Assembly (NCBI GenBank): GCA_020064725.1
Contig: JAGTWJ010000017.1
Coordinates: 1,674,001-1,738,000, forward strand
Direction: 5' to 3'
Origin: Drechslerella dactyloides
Lineage: Eukaryota; Ascomycota; Orbiliomycetes; Orbiliales; Orbiliaceae
Length of the DNA: 64,000 nucleotides
The position numbers and the translations under genes are program-made. A model generated the notes under the pieces. That model was not told the origin of the DNA. It saw nothing but the letters and a program-made list of their open reading frames with translations, and ran no database searches. Of this stretch, positions 45,495 through 55,299 are shown piece by piece; positions within the stretch are counted from its first letter, which is position 1, and each line of letters starts with the position of its first letter.

Positions 45495-45970
45495 AATGGC
45501 CCGGATGTACGACTACAGGCGTCTTCTTTTTTACGGCATGTGTGTGTCCTGGGTGTTGCGATACTGGTAGGGGCTACGTATGAGAAGCATGTAACCACTT
45601 ATAGAATCTGTGCGTCTCGTAACAAGCTTGTCGCGTCTGGTTGTATTGCATGAAAGATCGGATATCTCTAGGTTGTGGTTGTGGGCGCGATAGATAGATC
45701 GGAGGCGGTACTAAGTCTCAGATGTTTAGTTGTCCCCGAAGCCATACGCTTAGAGGAAAAGGGCGCGCCAAGGCGAACCCTGCGCATGACATCAACCCGC
45801 ATGGAGTTTAGGGCCACGTGAGCGACGCGATGAGCATCGCGAGCCCGCCCGCAACAGAGACGCTTCAGCACTTTCGGACATGCCCTTTGGGATACTGACT
45901 GCTTCCGGAATGGTATCTAAGGACAAGAAAATATTTGATCTATAATGAGCAGCTACAGCGGTTTGACGGA
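45495..45970. promoter_or_regulatory. Intergenic region between PQ-loop and DUF2408 genes
   Basis: 476 bp upstream of the PQ-loop gene and downstream of the DUF2408 gene, both on the minus strand. No gene recognised. Confidence 0.55.
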
Positions 45971-48009
45971 TCAAGAGTCCTCTATCTGACACCTTAGCTG
46001 ATGGCAGATCTCATAGCATTCCTCCAGCAAGCCATTGACAGCACCTTGCCCCTCCGGCTATAGCAGAATAGAATGTTAGCTGATGCGAGTTAAAATTGAA
46101 CGAGGGTGGACTGCTTACTATTTCTTCGCCAGCATAAAATTTTCCGTCTTTCTGAATTAAGAAAAAAAAATTGTGGCTTAGATCGGGATATATTCATGGG
46201 TTGTAATATGGGGTCGAGCCAAAAGAAAGGGCTCAGGCTACTTCTGTACTTACCCTGAAATTATCAATCGATGCCAGCTGTAAAATTCTGGCGACGAGTT
46301 AGTGGTTTCTGTGAAAGTCTGTCGCCAGAAGTGGAATATGTGAGGGGGGACTTATTGATTGAGAAGGGGAAAAGCTCTCTCGCAGAGGCGACGCCCCCGG
46401 ACTGCTGCACCTCCAACAGGCATTTCTTCAGCGTTGATAGTTGATTGAATATTGGCTGCAAGGACTCGCTAATTGGCTCCGAAGAATAGAGTAATTCATA
46501 TATCATAGCGTATGACTTCCGCAGCAGGTAAAGGAGGTACTTTTTGAGCGTATTAGCCGGGTGTCATTTTCCAAGATATGAAACTCACACTGATCCAAAC
46601 CTTTTGTCCGTCCTCCGGTGATGTACGATCAGAGCCAACGAACAGACCATCAACTCGTCCCCCATCGATTTGCCGAAGCTGTTCCAGGATTTCAAACAGA
46701 TCCGTCTCCCTCATTGACCATGCCTGCGTTAGCATGAGTTGTTCCAGCTTCCCCTTGATAGCACTTAATGATTCGTATATCTTGGTAAAAGTAGGGTCGA
46801 CTTTGAGCGTTCTATTTGCAATCGAATCGGCAATGAACCTGCATTTCTCCAAGAGATCTGTAGTAACTTCCTGCCCTTCAGGCACTGTGCCGTCTGGCGC
46901 AAGAAATTTCCCATTCACGCGAGAATTCTCTACTTCCGATATCCTTTCCTGCAACTCTTTCATCTCCGATTGAACCACCTATGTCGGGTTAGCGATGTTT
47001 ATATAACCAAATTACTATCGGTGGTGGTGGTAGTGTCAACCTTCGGTCTAGATCCGGCGGCTGTGATCTGGCGATATAAAGAAACAAGTTTTTCATAAAG
47101 CGGGTCAAGGTGATGAGATAAGCCATCCAAATTTCGCTTCACAGGAATCAGAGCTCGTCGACACTCATCAAGTTGGGATTCAAAGAAGTCGGACCACATT
47201 GCGCCGTATTTCTCCTTTCCTCGCTCAAGAATACGATTGATATCGTCAAATTTGGCCTCGAGGGTTTTCAGATCATGTCGAGAGTACACCGCGGCTGTAG
47301 TCAGATGATGCAGAAGAATCTTTGCATAACGAGCATATTAGCAAATATATCATCATAGACCCAAGTAACATTGGTAATGATCCTCACTCGTATCACAACC
47401 AGAATCGAATACCTAGATTTGACATGAGGAACTCATTAGTTCGATAGATTCTGCGTGTTAGAATTGGCAGTGTAACATGAATGATCTCACACAGCAGGAG
47501 GTTCATTGTTTTTGCCGACCGTCATGTACGCAAGTGAAAATAGGAGCAGTATATCCTCTAGGGCTTGCGCATCTAGAGTATTCGCATTTAGCCTCGCTCT
47601 CAATCCTCGAGGACATGCCAAATAGCATACCTTCGGATTTTCTTTCTGCATGGGTTGGCAAAACAAAGTCGCCACCAAGTATTTGTAAATCCTGCGGGCG
47701 AACGTCTAGGGAACGAAATAGTGATTCAATGTCCGATGACTTGATATAGCGCGTTCTATCGTTCCTGAACTGGTCAAGTTGAGAGCGGATTTCTCGAAGA
47801 TTAGTGGTATGCTACAGTACGATCCGTTAGCTGACTTTGTACTGATCCCAAAAGTATATTGAATCTCTTACTTTGATATTAGGATCCATTTTCAGACGAG
47901 CGGTCTGGGCGACCACGATACGGTGATAGAGCGCTTGTTCTATAATACTTCTTAGGGCACTTGATTGCGCGGGGGTGGGGCGTATGTAAAGATAAGATGA
48001 TAGTTGCAC
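45971..48009 (-). CDS. DUF2408-domain protein (5' end unresolved)
   Basis: Ten coding exons reconstructed: 47872 to at least 48009, 47631-47811, 47491-47572, 47388-47412, 47041-47319, 46589-46978, 46352-46539, 46254-46287, 46119-46151 and 45971-46057; 478 codons from 48009. Family blocks are QDLQILGGDFVLPTHAERKS, EDAQALEDILLLFSLAYMTV, AWSMRETDLFEILEQL and GGVASARELFPFS, and the end PEGQGAVNGLLEECYEICHQ. DUF2408 proteins are helical and fungal; their role is unknown to me. Two oddities. There is no ATG at the start: the only ATG in frame (48061-48063) is separated from the body by a TAG at 48031-48033. The donor of the exon ending at 46352 is the unusual gtcccc, chosen because it alone keeps the frame. 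The body is otherwise intact. Confidence 0.8.
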
Positions 48010-48270
48010 CAGTCGTAGTCTAGAGATATTCTATCGCGTCCAGCGAACCGGAAGAGAGGACATCTGTGTTCTGGTGTTTACGTAATCGGAACTTCTATGG
48101 TTGGATGCACGGACCGAATCCCAAATAGTACCTGTTTTAATTTCCGCGCCGTTTCAAACCTCTACCAGGCTTGGATATACAAGTATATCGGCTTATAAAA
48201 AGCTGCGTTTGTTCTAAAAAAAATTTAAATGCCCGTTTGTTCTAAACGAAACTTAGTTGCTCTTTGGCAT

Positions 48271-49231
48271 CTAAAATGTTGATATCTTTCGATCGAAACT
48301 GCCCCTCCAACGGATAATGTTTTCAGCGTTCTCTTTGTCACTGCCGTTCGCGCGCGCAAACCCTTCTTCCAGCGTCGCAACAATTCCCGCCTGTAGATGC
48401 CTTGAAGCAAGTCTTGAGGAGGCTACATCAAGTGGCGTTTCTATGACCCAATTTTCGTCGAATGACTTTGCAACTTCGAGCCATAGTTGTGATGGGTAGG
48501 TCTCGTTGGTGTCACTCCCGGGGCTTGGGGGCGGGTAAAAGCAAAGATAGTTTCCTTCAATGATAATAATCCGGTGGCTCGAGAGGATGGCGATATCACC
48601 AGGCCTGGGATCCTGCAGAGAAGAGGAGTGATTTAGGGACAGGTTCTCCGGGTTCTGAATATACACAAGGTTGCGAATTATCATTGCGCATCTGTAATTC
48701 CGGGCATCGCTAAGATGTTGAGTATTCAGACTTCATGAATACCGTATCCCTCCTACCTTTATAGCATGGTCAAAGCTCGGCGCATACACGGTGGATGATG
48801 TTACTGGCTTCTTCAAGTCCTTGAGGAGTTGCAGTAAGCCGACGACGTCGAATGTGAAAGGTGCACCTCGTCGCTTGTGTGCCTCATGTGGGCTGGAGAA
48901 GGTATCCAGGATGTTTCGAGTATAGTGAAACCCATCCATTGGGATTGAACAGGCAACGGCAACCCCATATCTTAGCTGGGTAATACTATTTATTCGTTCG
49001 ACGACAGAAGTCGTAAACGTTGTCTTCCCTTAAGAATAACCATATATGTCAGCAAAAAAAAAAACATTGCGGAAGTTGTTACTTTGACGAAAATTGGCAC
49101 TAACCTGACCCCGGAATACCTGATACTGAAATGACCAACCGACGAGGCTCACGCATTTGATTGCGTCTCTCGATGGCGATGTATGCGAAATCTTCGAAGA
49201 TTTCGGGCTGCCCCTGGTCAGATTCATCCAT
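48271..49231 (-). CDS. P-loop kinase of the uridine kinase / phosphoribulokinase type (Yfh7-like)
   Basis: Exons 49105-49231, 48757-49028 and 48271-48612; 246 aa. Walker A GIPGSGKTT (residues 38-46, K44) is assembled across intron 1. Downstream are VACSIPMDGFHYTRN (resembling the PMDGFH motif of pantothenate-kinase and Yfh7-type enzymes), PVTSSTVYAPSFDHAIK-DPRPGD across intron 2 and HRIIIIEGNYLC (Walker B-like strand with EGNY). The lid region DVASSRLASRHLQAG and the C-terminal ENAENIIRW resemble bacterial FrcK/nucleoside-kinase-like proteins. The phosphate acceptor is unknown. This is the last intact gene before the AT-rich block; its start is about 150 bp from the decline in GC content and 320 bp from the first repeat. 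Confidence 0.86.
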
Positions 49232-49548
49232 AGCAGTATATAAGGATCTTGAATAAACGGAATGATGGGTGTTAGTTAAGGAACCACGAACAATGCCAAT
49301 AGGAAGCCTACACCAATTCTAGTTTAAACTGGAGACGATAATGCCCAACTAAATAGGAGGGCCTTATTACTGAGCGGGTGCGCGCAACCTGTATATATAT
49401 CACCACCAACGTAACTTACGGGCCTGCGAGCCGAAGCCACCACACAAAAAAATGCAAATTTGATCTGGTAAAAAGTGTGACACTTCATCCAGGTCAAACA
49501 CACTTTATTCTGAAGTCTCTAATATTTTTATTTTTAAAATTGTTAATT
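49232..49548. other. Transition from genes to AT-rich repeat block
   Basis: 317 bp upstream of the kinase gene, moderately AT-rich. It must contain that gene's promoter, which therefore borders the transposon block directly. Confidence 0.6.
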
Positions 49549-50310
49549 GTGGTGGTGCGGACCGGATGTGGCTGGAATGCCAAGTCTGGCTCTCTGTATG
49601 TAGTTTACTAGTAAATATACAGGATGGAGATTCCTCTCTATTATTACCAACCTTAATTATCAGAATTTAACCTTATAAACTTTATTTAGTAGTGTTGATT
49701 ATTTATAATCTATCGTATATTTAAAAAGCTAGATTAAGTAATTTATTAGTCTAAGTAAGTTTTAAGTGGACTTAATTGTGTGTTAGGTTATGAAGGTAAG
49801 TCTTTTTTTAAACGATATCTAATTTTTTATTTATATTTTATTCGTTTATTATAAATGTTAACTTTAATTAGTATTTCTTTGTTTTATTAAAATATATTTA
49901 GAATTTTAAAATATATTTAGTGTGGTGGTGCGGACCGGATGTGGCTGGCCGGAATGCCAAGCCTGGCTGGATATATGTAGTTTACTAGTAAATACACAGG
50001 ATGGAGATTTTTCTCCATTATTATTAATTTTAATTATCAGAACCTAACTTAATAGACTTTATTTGATAATATTGATTATTTATAATATATTTTATAATCT
50101 ATTATATATTTAAAAAGTTAAATTAAATAATTTATTTAGTTTAAATAAATCTTAAATGAACCTGGTTATATATTAAACTATAAAGATAAGTCTTTTTTAT
50201 TAAATTATATCTGATTCTTTTTCTTATATTTTATTAGTTTATTATAAAACTTTAATTTTAATTAATATTTTGTTATTTAATTAAATCATATTTAAAATTT
50301 TAGAATATGC
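49549..50310. repeat. Tandem pair of about 373-bp repeats, diverged mostly by transitions
   Basis: Copy 1 is 49549-49921 and copy 2 is 49922 to about 50310. Both start gtggtggtgcggaccggatg and share gtagtttactagtaaata, aggatggagatt and aattatcagaa in the same order. The GC-rich 5' parts survive while the rest differs mainly by C-to-T and G-to-A changes. Either two solo LTRs in tandem or a short satellite; no coding capacity. Confidence 0.75.
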
Positions 50311-50461
50311 CTGGAATATCTTTTAGATATTATTACCCAAATTTTTTTTTGGATTCTATAGTACTATTATAACTCTTTAGAAAAAAGGAGTAATCCTATA
50401 AAATCCTAATTATAATTAAAATTATAAAAAATTTCTAAGTTTGTTTACTAGATTTTTATTA

Positions 50462-50845
50462 ATGCCCGACTGAAAAGGAGGGGTTTACTTAGAACTTCTC
50501 CGGCTGTGAGCCGCACCCCCCCCCCCTTTTCTCCTATTAATAACTTGGCAAAATGTGTTGTTTTTTGTGAATTTAGAAATTTTAGACTTTTTATCCCTTA
50601 GAGTTTAATTTTTTTTTAATTTATTGATATTATATATATTAAGGGGATTTATATAAAGTTTAAAACTAAGATTATATTCTTGTAGTTTAAATTTATAAAT
50701 TTTAAAAACTTATAATAGTTATAATTAATTTATTTTGTAAATTAGATAGCTGTTAGTAGGCTTGTAAGATAAGCAATTAATAATAATTCTGTAATAGAAT
50801 CTGGTCTTTTTAGTCGGGTTTAAGTGCTGCGACGCGGCCTTCTAG
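50462..50845 (+). mobile_element. Helitron-like non-autonomous element 1
   Basis: Starts atgcccgactg and ends agtcgggtttaag + hairpin (gctgc..cggc) + cttctag, followed by T. The core CCCGACTG at the 5' end and AGTCGGG upstream of the 3' hairpin form an asymmetric terminal inverted repeat. About 384 bp, no ORF. The first 130 bp match element 2 in inverted orientation. Confidence 0.6.
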
Positions 50846-51956
50846 TATATATATTGTATTATTTTTTATTTTATACTATCTTATCCCCTTATACCTTATT
50901 TTTTATATATAGTATATAAATAGTTTAATTCTAGTTTAAGAAATCTTTTATATATTGTTCTGTTTTTATTTTATTTTAATCTTATATTTATAGTATATAA
51001 AATTTATTAAATTGATACTATTTGTGATGCCTAGGCCAGGGTGGGATGTAACAAGGTGGTATTCCAAGAGGGGCCTAGGAAGGCCTGACTTATATACAGG
51101 ATCTAGGCCTAGTACCTGGCTACCAAAAATAGTCACAATTATTATAGTATAATAACTTCTTTTTTTTTTGAAAAAAACACATATTAGTATTTTATTCCTT
51201 ATAATAATTAATTTATACCTTTTAATAATAATAAAATCTTATAAAACTAGACCCAATTACTCTAACTTTATATAACTACACATAATAACAAAAATAAAAT
51301 AACAGTAAGACCATAATCAATATACTTATAAATCTATATAAAACTAAGTCCTAATATCCTAATTTTACACAAATAAAATATATATTACCTAACCTCTATA
51401 TTTAAATATTATATTCTATCTTTTTATATATTTCTATTAATTTAAATACTACTAAACCACTTATATCTTATTATTTATTAAACTTTAGGCTAAAACCTAC
51501 TTACTAAATTAAATACTAGATTTTTTTATCTTATTTATATCTCTATTTTTTTATCTTTTTTTTTTAATAATTTTCTTAACCTCCTAGTATTCTTTACTTT
51601 TAATAATAATCTCCTTTATAAATAAAACAACAATATAGTTATAAAAATTAGATAAAAACACAAAACAAAACTTTAAATATAAAATAAAAATAATTAAATA
51701 AATTCTTATAATTTTAGATAATTTTAACCAAAAAGTATTATTTTTATTTACTTTTTTAAATATTTTAAATAATCTATAAATAATTTTTAATTTATTTTGT
51801 GTTGTTGTGTTGTATATACTTATATAGGTTTGTCTGTTTGTTTATTACTCTTTTTTTTATTTTTGTTATTTTTATTTTTATTTTATTTTTATTTTTGTGG
51901 CTGTGCGTGTGGCTGTGCGTGTGGCTAGACCCGGCGCGCCGGCCTCCGGGGCACGA
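50846..51956. other. AT-rich filler and the body of Helitron-like element 2, with a GC-rich island
   Basis: No gene. Very AT-rich except 51027-51137, a GC-rich segment bounded by tgtga and tcaca with internal cctaggcc palindromes, possibly a short LTR-like or SINE-like remnant. Element 2 (minus strand, 5' end at 52081) extends into this stretch, but its 3' end could not be found. Confidence 0.5.
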
Positions 51957-52081
51957 GAGGTCTAAAATTTCTAAGTTCGCAAAAAACAACACATTTTTGC
52001 CAAGTCACTAACAGGGAAATCGGGGGGTGCGGCTCACGGCCGGAGAGGTTCTAAGTAAACCCCTCCTTTACAGTCGGGCAT
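51957..52081 (-). mobile_element. Helitron-like element 2, 5' terminal region (3' end not found)
   Basis: Read on the minus strand it begins atgcccgactg at 52081 and matches the first about 130 bp of element 1 (taaaggaggggtttacttag, gtgagccgcaccccc, gtgttgttttttg). The inner end continues on the minus strand into a GC-rich stretch and repeated gtgtggctgtgc-type sequence (about 51897-51956). No 3' hairpin was found in this orientation. Confidence 0.55.
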
Positions 52082-52457
52082 AAATTCCTTTTTAATTATT
52101 AAATATTTTTAAAATTGATAAACCTCTGCTAAATCTAAAATCTATAACTCAGAAATATTAATAATTATAATATAATTATTGTTGTATTATTGAAATCCTA
52201 GTTTTATAATATATTTTAAAAGAGTTTTTTCTAAATCTAGATTATATTAATGTTTTGAAATTAATTAAAAAATATATTCAAACTATTAATTTTTAATATA
52301 TATTTAATTAAATTTATATTATTTACAGAATTTAGAATAGTTAATCTAATATAATTTTAATATACCTAGGTATATAAATAACACCACATTCACTAAACTT
52401 ATAAATTTACATAAATTCTTATTTTATATATAACAAAAAATAATTTAGGATATATCT

Positions 52458-53172
52458 ATGCCCGACTGTTAAGGAGGGAGGCTAAATGAACTCCCCAGTG
52501 TCTCCAAGCCAGTTTTTCTACCAAATTTTGCAGGGGCGATAGCCTAACAAAAATATATTATTTCTTAGCATTCTTGGCAAAGCACAGCCACGCGCCTAGC
52601 TACAGCCACAACCACACCTAAAACAATAAAAATAAATAAACAAACTTAGTATAATATAATAATACAAAATAAATAAAAACTTATTTATAGATTATTACGT
52701 AATAATAAAGGTTTACCCCCATAATATATAATTTAATTAAATAATTATAGAGATATTCTACTTTTAATTTCAAAAAGTGAGTTTTAATAAAAAATCCTAT
52801 ATAAAAAACAACTTAGAAAAAATCTATAAAAATTAATTAAAAAAAATAATAAAAATTTAATAAAAATTTAATAAACAATTAATAAAAATTAATAATAAAA
52901 TAAATAATAATAAAAAATTAATAAAAAATTATTACAAATTTAATAAAATTTTAGTAACAATAATTAATAGAAATAATTAATAAAAAAATTAAATAAATCA
53001 AAAATAATTAACTAAATTAAAATAATTGTGTAATTAAATTAAAAATTATTAGCAATTAAAAATAATTAAAAAATAAAAATAATTGAAAATTGGAAATACC
53101 TAGGTAATTAAAAAAACAACAAAATTGGGCAGCTTTACAGTCGGGTTTAAGTGGTGCAACGCACCCTTCTAG
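52458..53172 (+). mobile_element. Helitron-like non-autonomous element 3
   Basis: About 715 bp from atgcccgactg to cttctag, flanked by T. The 3' subterminal repeat cagtcgggtttaag is followed by a perfect hairpin ggtgc-aac-gcacc. After the 5' terminus it has a GC-richer head of about 150 bp and then an A-rich body; no ORF of note. The 5' head shares cttggca and cacagccac motifs with element 2. Confidence 0.65.
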
Positions 53173-53214
53173 TACTAAATATACACAAAAGCTAAAAAAA
53201 ATCTAATATGATTA

Positions 53215-53250
53215 CTAGAAGGCTGCTTCCGCAGCACTTAAACCCGACTG
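53215..53250 (-). mobile_element. Helitron-like element 4, 3' terminus (5' end not found)
   Basis: On the minus strand: cagtcgggtttaag, hairpin gctgc-ggaa-gcagc, cttctag, then T. The end lies only 42 bp from the end of element 3, so the two are tail to tail. The body should extend to the right, but no matching 5' end was seen before element 5. Confidence 0.6.
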
Positions 53251-53985
53251 AAACTGGCTTGTGCAGGGGATATACTACTCTTACAACCTTCTCTCTATAT
53301 AAAAATCTACAATCCACTTAAAATAGTATAATCTAAACCTTATCCCTAATAACCTTAATTAAACTCTTATAATTTATTTATTATTTATTTTTAAACCAAA
53401 ATCTTACTATAAATTCCAAACTTTATAACAAACACTACACAACAAATCTCTACTTTAACTAAATCTTTTTATTATAGTACTATATTGAAATTACAAATAA
53501 TTAATTAATAATATTAATAAATACTCAAATAATAATCAGAAAAATCCTTATAATTTATTAATTAAAATTCATCTTAATATCCTTAATAATATATATAATA
53601 TTTCAAAAAAAATTTTTAATCAATATATATACTATAAATTAGCTTCTCAAGAAACTAAAAAAATTAACTAATAATTTATCTTAATAGTATAAAATTAACT
53701 TTAATAATATAAATCTTTTTAATATTATTTATAATAATATTTATATAGACTACTATAATAATCTAGCTAAAAGTATAATACCTAGGTAAATTTATATTCT
53801 AAGTTTTTATATTAATATTACTATATTCTAGATATTTAATCTAGATAAAGTATATAATTAAGTAATTTAATTCCTATTTAATTTTAAATAATATAATAAT
53901 AAAGCTAGTTTTATAAATATATTATAAACTTAGATTTAAAATATCAATATATAAAATCTTATCTAAAATTCTAATATTAAATATT
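53251..53985. other. AT-rich stretch without recognisable gene
   Basis: 735 bp of very AT-rich sequence between Helitron-like termini, presumably the body of element 4 or older debris. No ORF or repeat recognised. Confidence 0.5.
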
Positions 53986-54167
53986 ATGCCCGACTGAAAG
54001 GAAGGGGATTATTACTGAGCTCCCCCGCGAGGCCCCGTGGCGCCCTCATGGTCCCCCCTAAAAATGTGTTGTTTGCTCGGCGTTTCGCTTAATCTCTTGG
54101 CGCGCTCAGCGCACGCCCCACCAAACCTATAGTAGCAAGCTAGGCACGCACGCTCAGCATGCTCGGC

Positions 54168-54170
<3 letters not shown>

Positions 54171-54215
<45 letters not shown>

Positions 54216-54228
54216 TATATATATATAT
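54171..54228. repeat. (CA)n followed by (AT)n microsatellite
   Basis: About 20 CA units run into about 7 AT units, inside Helitron-like element 5. The change of unit is what C-to-T decay of part of a CA tract would give. Confidence 0.85.
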
Positions 54229-54598
54229 AATCAATTAAAATTAATTATAAAAAATAATCAATTAAAATTAATTATAAAAAATAATCAATTAAAATTAATT
54301 ATAAAAAATAATCAATTAAAATTAATTATAAAAAATAATCAATTAAAATTAATTATAAAAAATAATCAATTAAAATTAATTATAAAAAATAATCAATTAA
54401 AATTAATTATAAAAAATAATCAATTAAAATTAATTATAAAAAATAATCAATTAAAATTAATTATAAAAAATAATCAATTAAAATTAATTATAAAAAATAA
54501 TCAATTAAAATTAATTATAAAAAATAATCAATTAAAATTAATTATAAAAAATAATCAATTAAAATTAATTATAAAAAATAATCAATTAAAATTAATTA
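54229..54598. repeat. 27-bp minisatellite, about 13.7 copies
   Basis: Near-identical tandem units of 27 bp (aatcaattaaaattaatta plus tataaaaaat-type ending). Copies are almost perfectly uniform, unlike the mutated surroundings, which suggests recent expansion or unequal exchange. It is inside Helitron-like element 5. Confidence 0.9.
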
Positions 54599-54725
54599 CA
54601 AAATCAGGCCTTCAGGAGGGGCCGGCGTAGGCGACGGAGTCGCCGAAGCCGGGCCTGACTGAAGGCCTTATATATATACAGTTCAGTTTCAGTCGGGTTT
54701 AAGTGCTGCGGTAGCAGCCTTCTAG

Positions 54726-55299
54726 TTAAACATTTTTTTTAAAACTATATATTCTCTAATATTTTTTAGTAATATCAGTACAGTTTTAGGACTTTAATAT
54801 TTTAATTTATATTACTTATAAATTAGATTTTCAACAAAATCTTTAAAGTATTTAATAACAAGATAAAATATTTCCTAATTAACTTTATTTAAAAATTTAT
54901 ACTAACTCAACCCTAGATTTATATAACCTAAATAAAATCTATAATCTTATATAATTATAACAATAATATAAAACTATTATTTTTATTAAATATTTTAGCT
55001 CCCATTATTTTAATTATTAATCCTTTCTAACTAAATATAAGTAATATAAATAAAAAATAATATTAATATTTAATTTATAAAATTATAAAGATAACTATCC
55101 TAATTATTAAAACTCAATAATATAAATATAATTGTCTCGTGAACCTAAATATAATAAAAATAATTATCGAAACATCCTTATTTAATAATATTTAAAAAGA
55201 AAAAATTAAAACAATAATACTTATTAAACCAAAATCTACTAAATTATCAAATTAATTTCTATTTATAAAACTAATTAAATAGAAACAGATAATTATTTA
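54726..55299. other. AT-rich stretch without recognisable gene
   Basis: 574 bp, very AT-rich, between element 5 and the 3' tail of the LINE remnant. Nothing recognised. Confidence 0.5.

Larger units (their letters stand above)
53986..54725 (+). mobile_element. Helitron-like non-autonomous element 5 carrying a minisatellite
   Basis: About 740 bp from atgcccgactg to cttctag, flanked by T. 3' end: cagtcgggtttaag, hairpin gctgc-ggta-gcagc, cttctag. Inside are a GC-rich head (54010-54170), a (CA)n tract (about 54171-54212), a 27-bp minisatellite (54229-54598) and a GC-rich nested palindrome (54605-54668). Confidence 0.68.

Noticed and set aside
54229..54598. CRISPR-like array
   Set aside because: Units are contiguous with no spacers and the genome is eukaryotic; it is a minisatellite.
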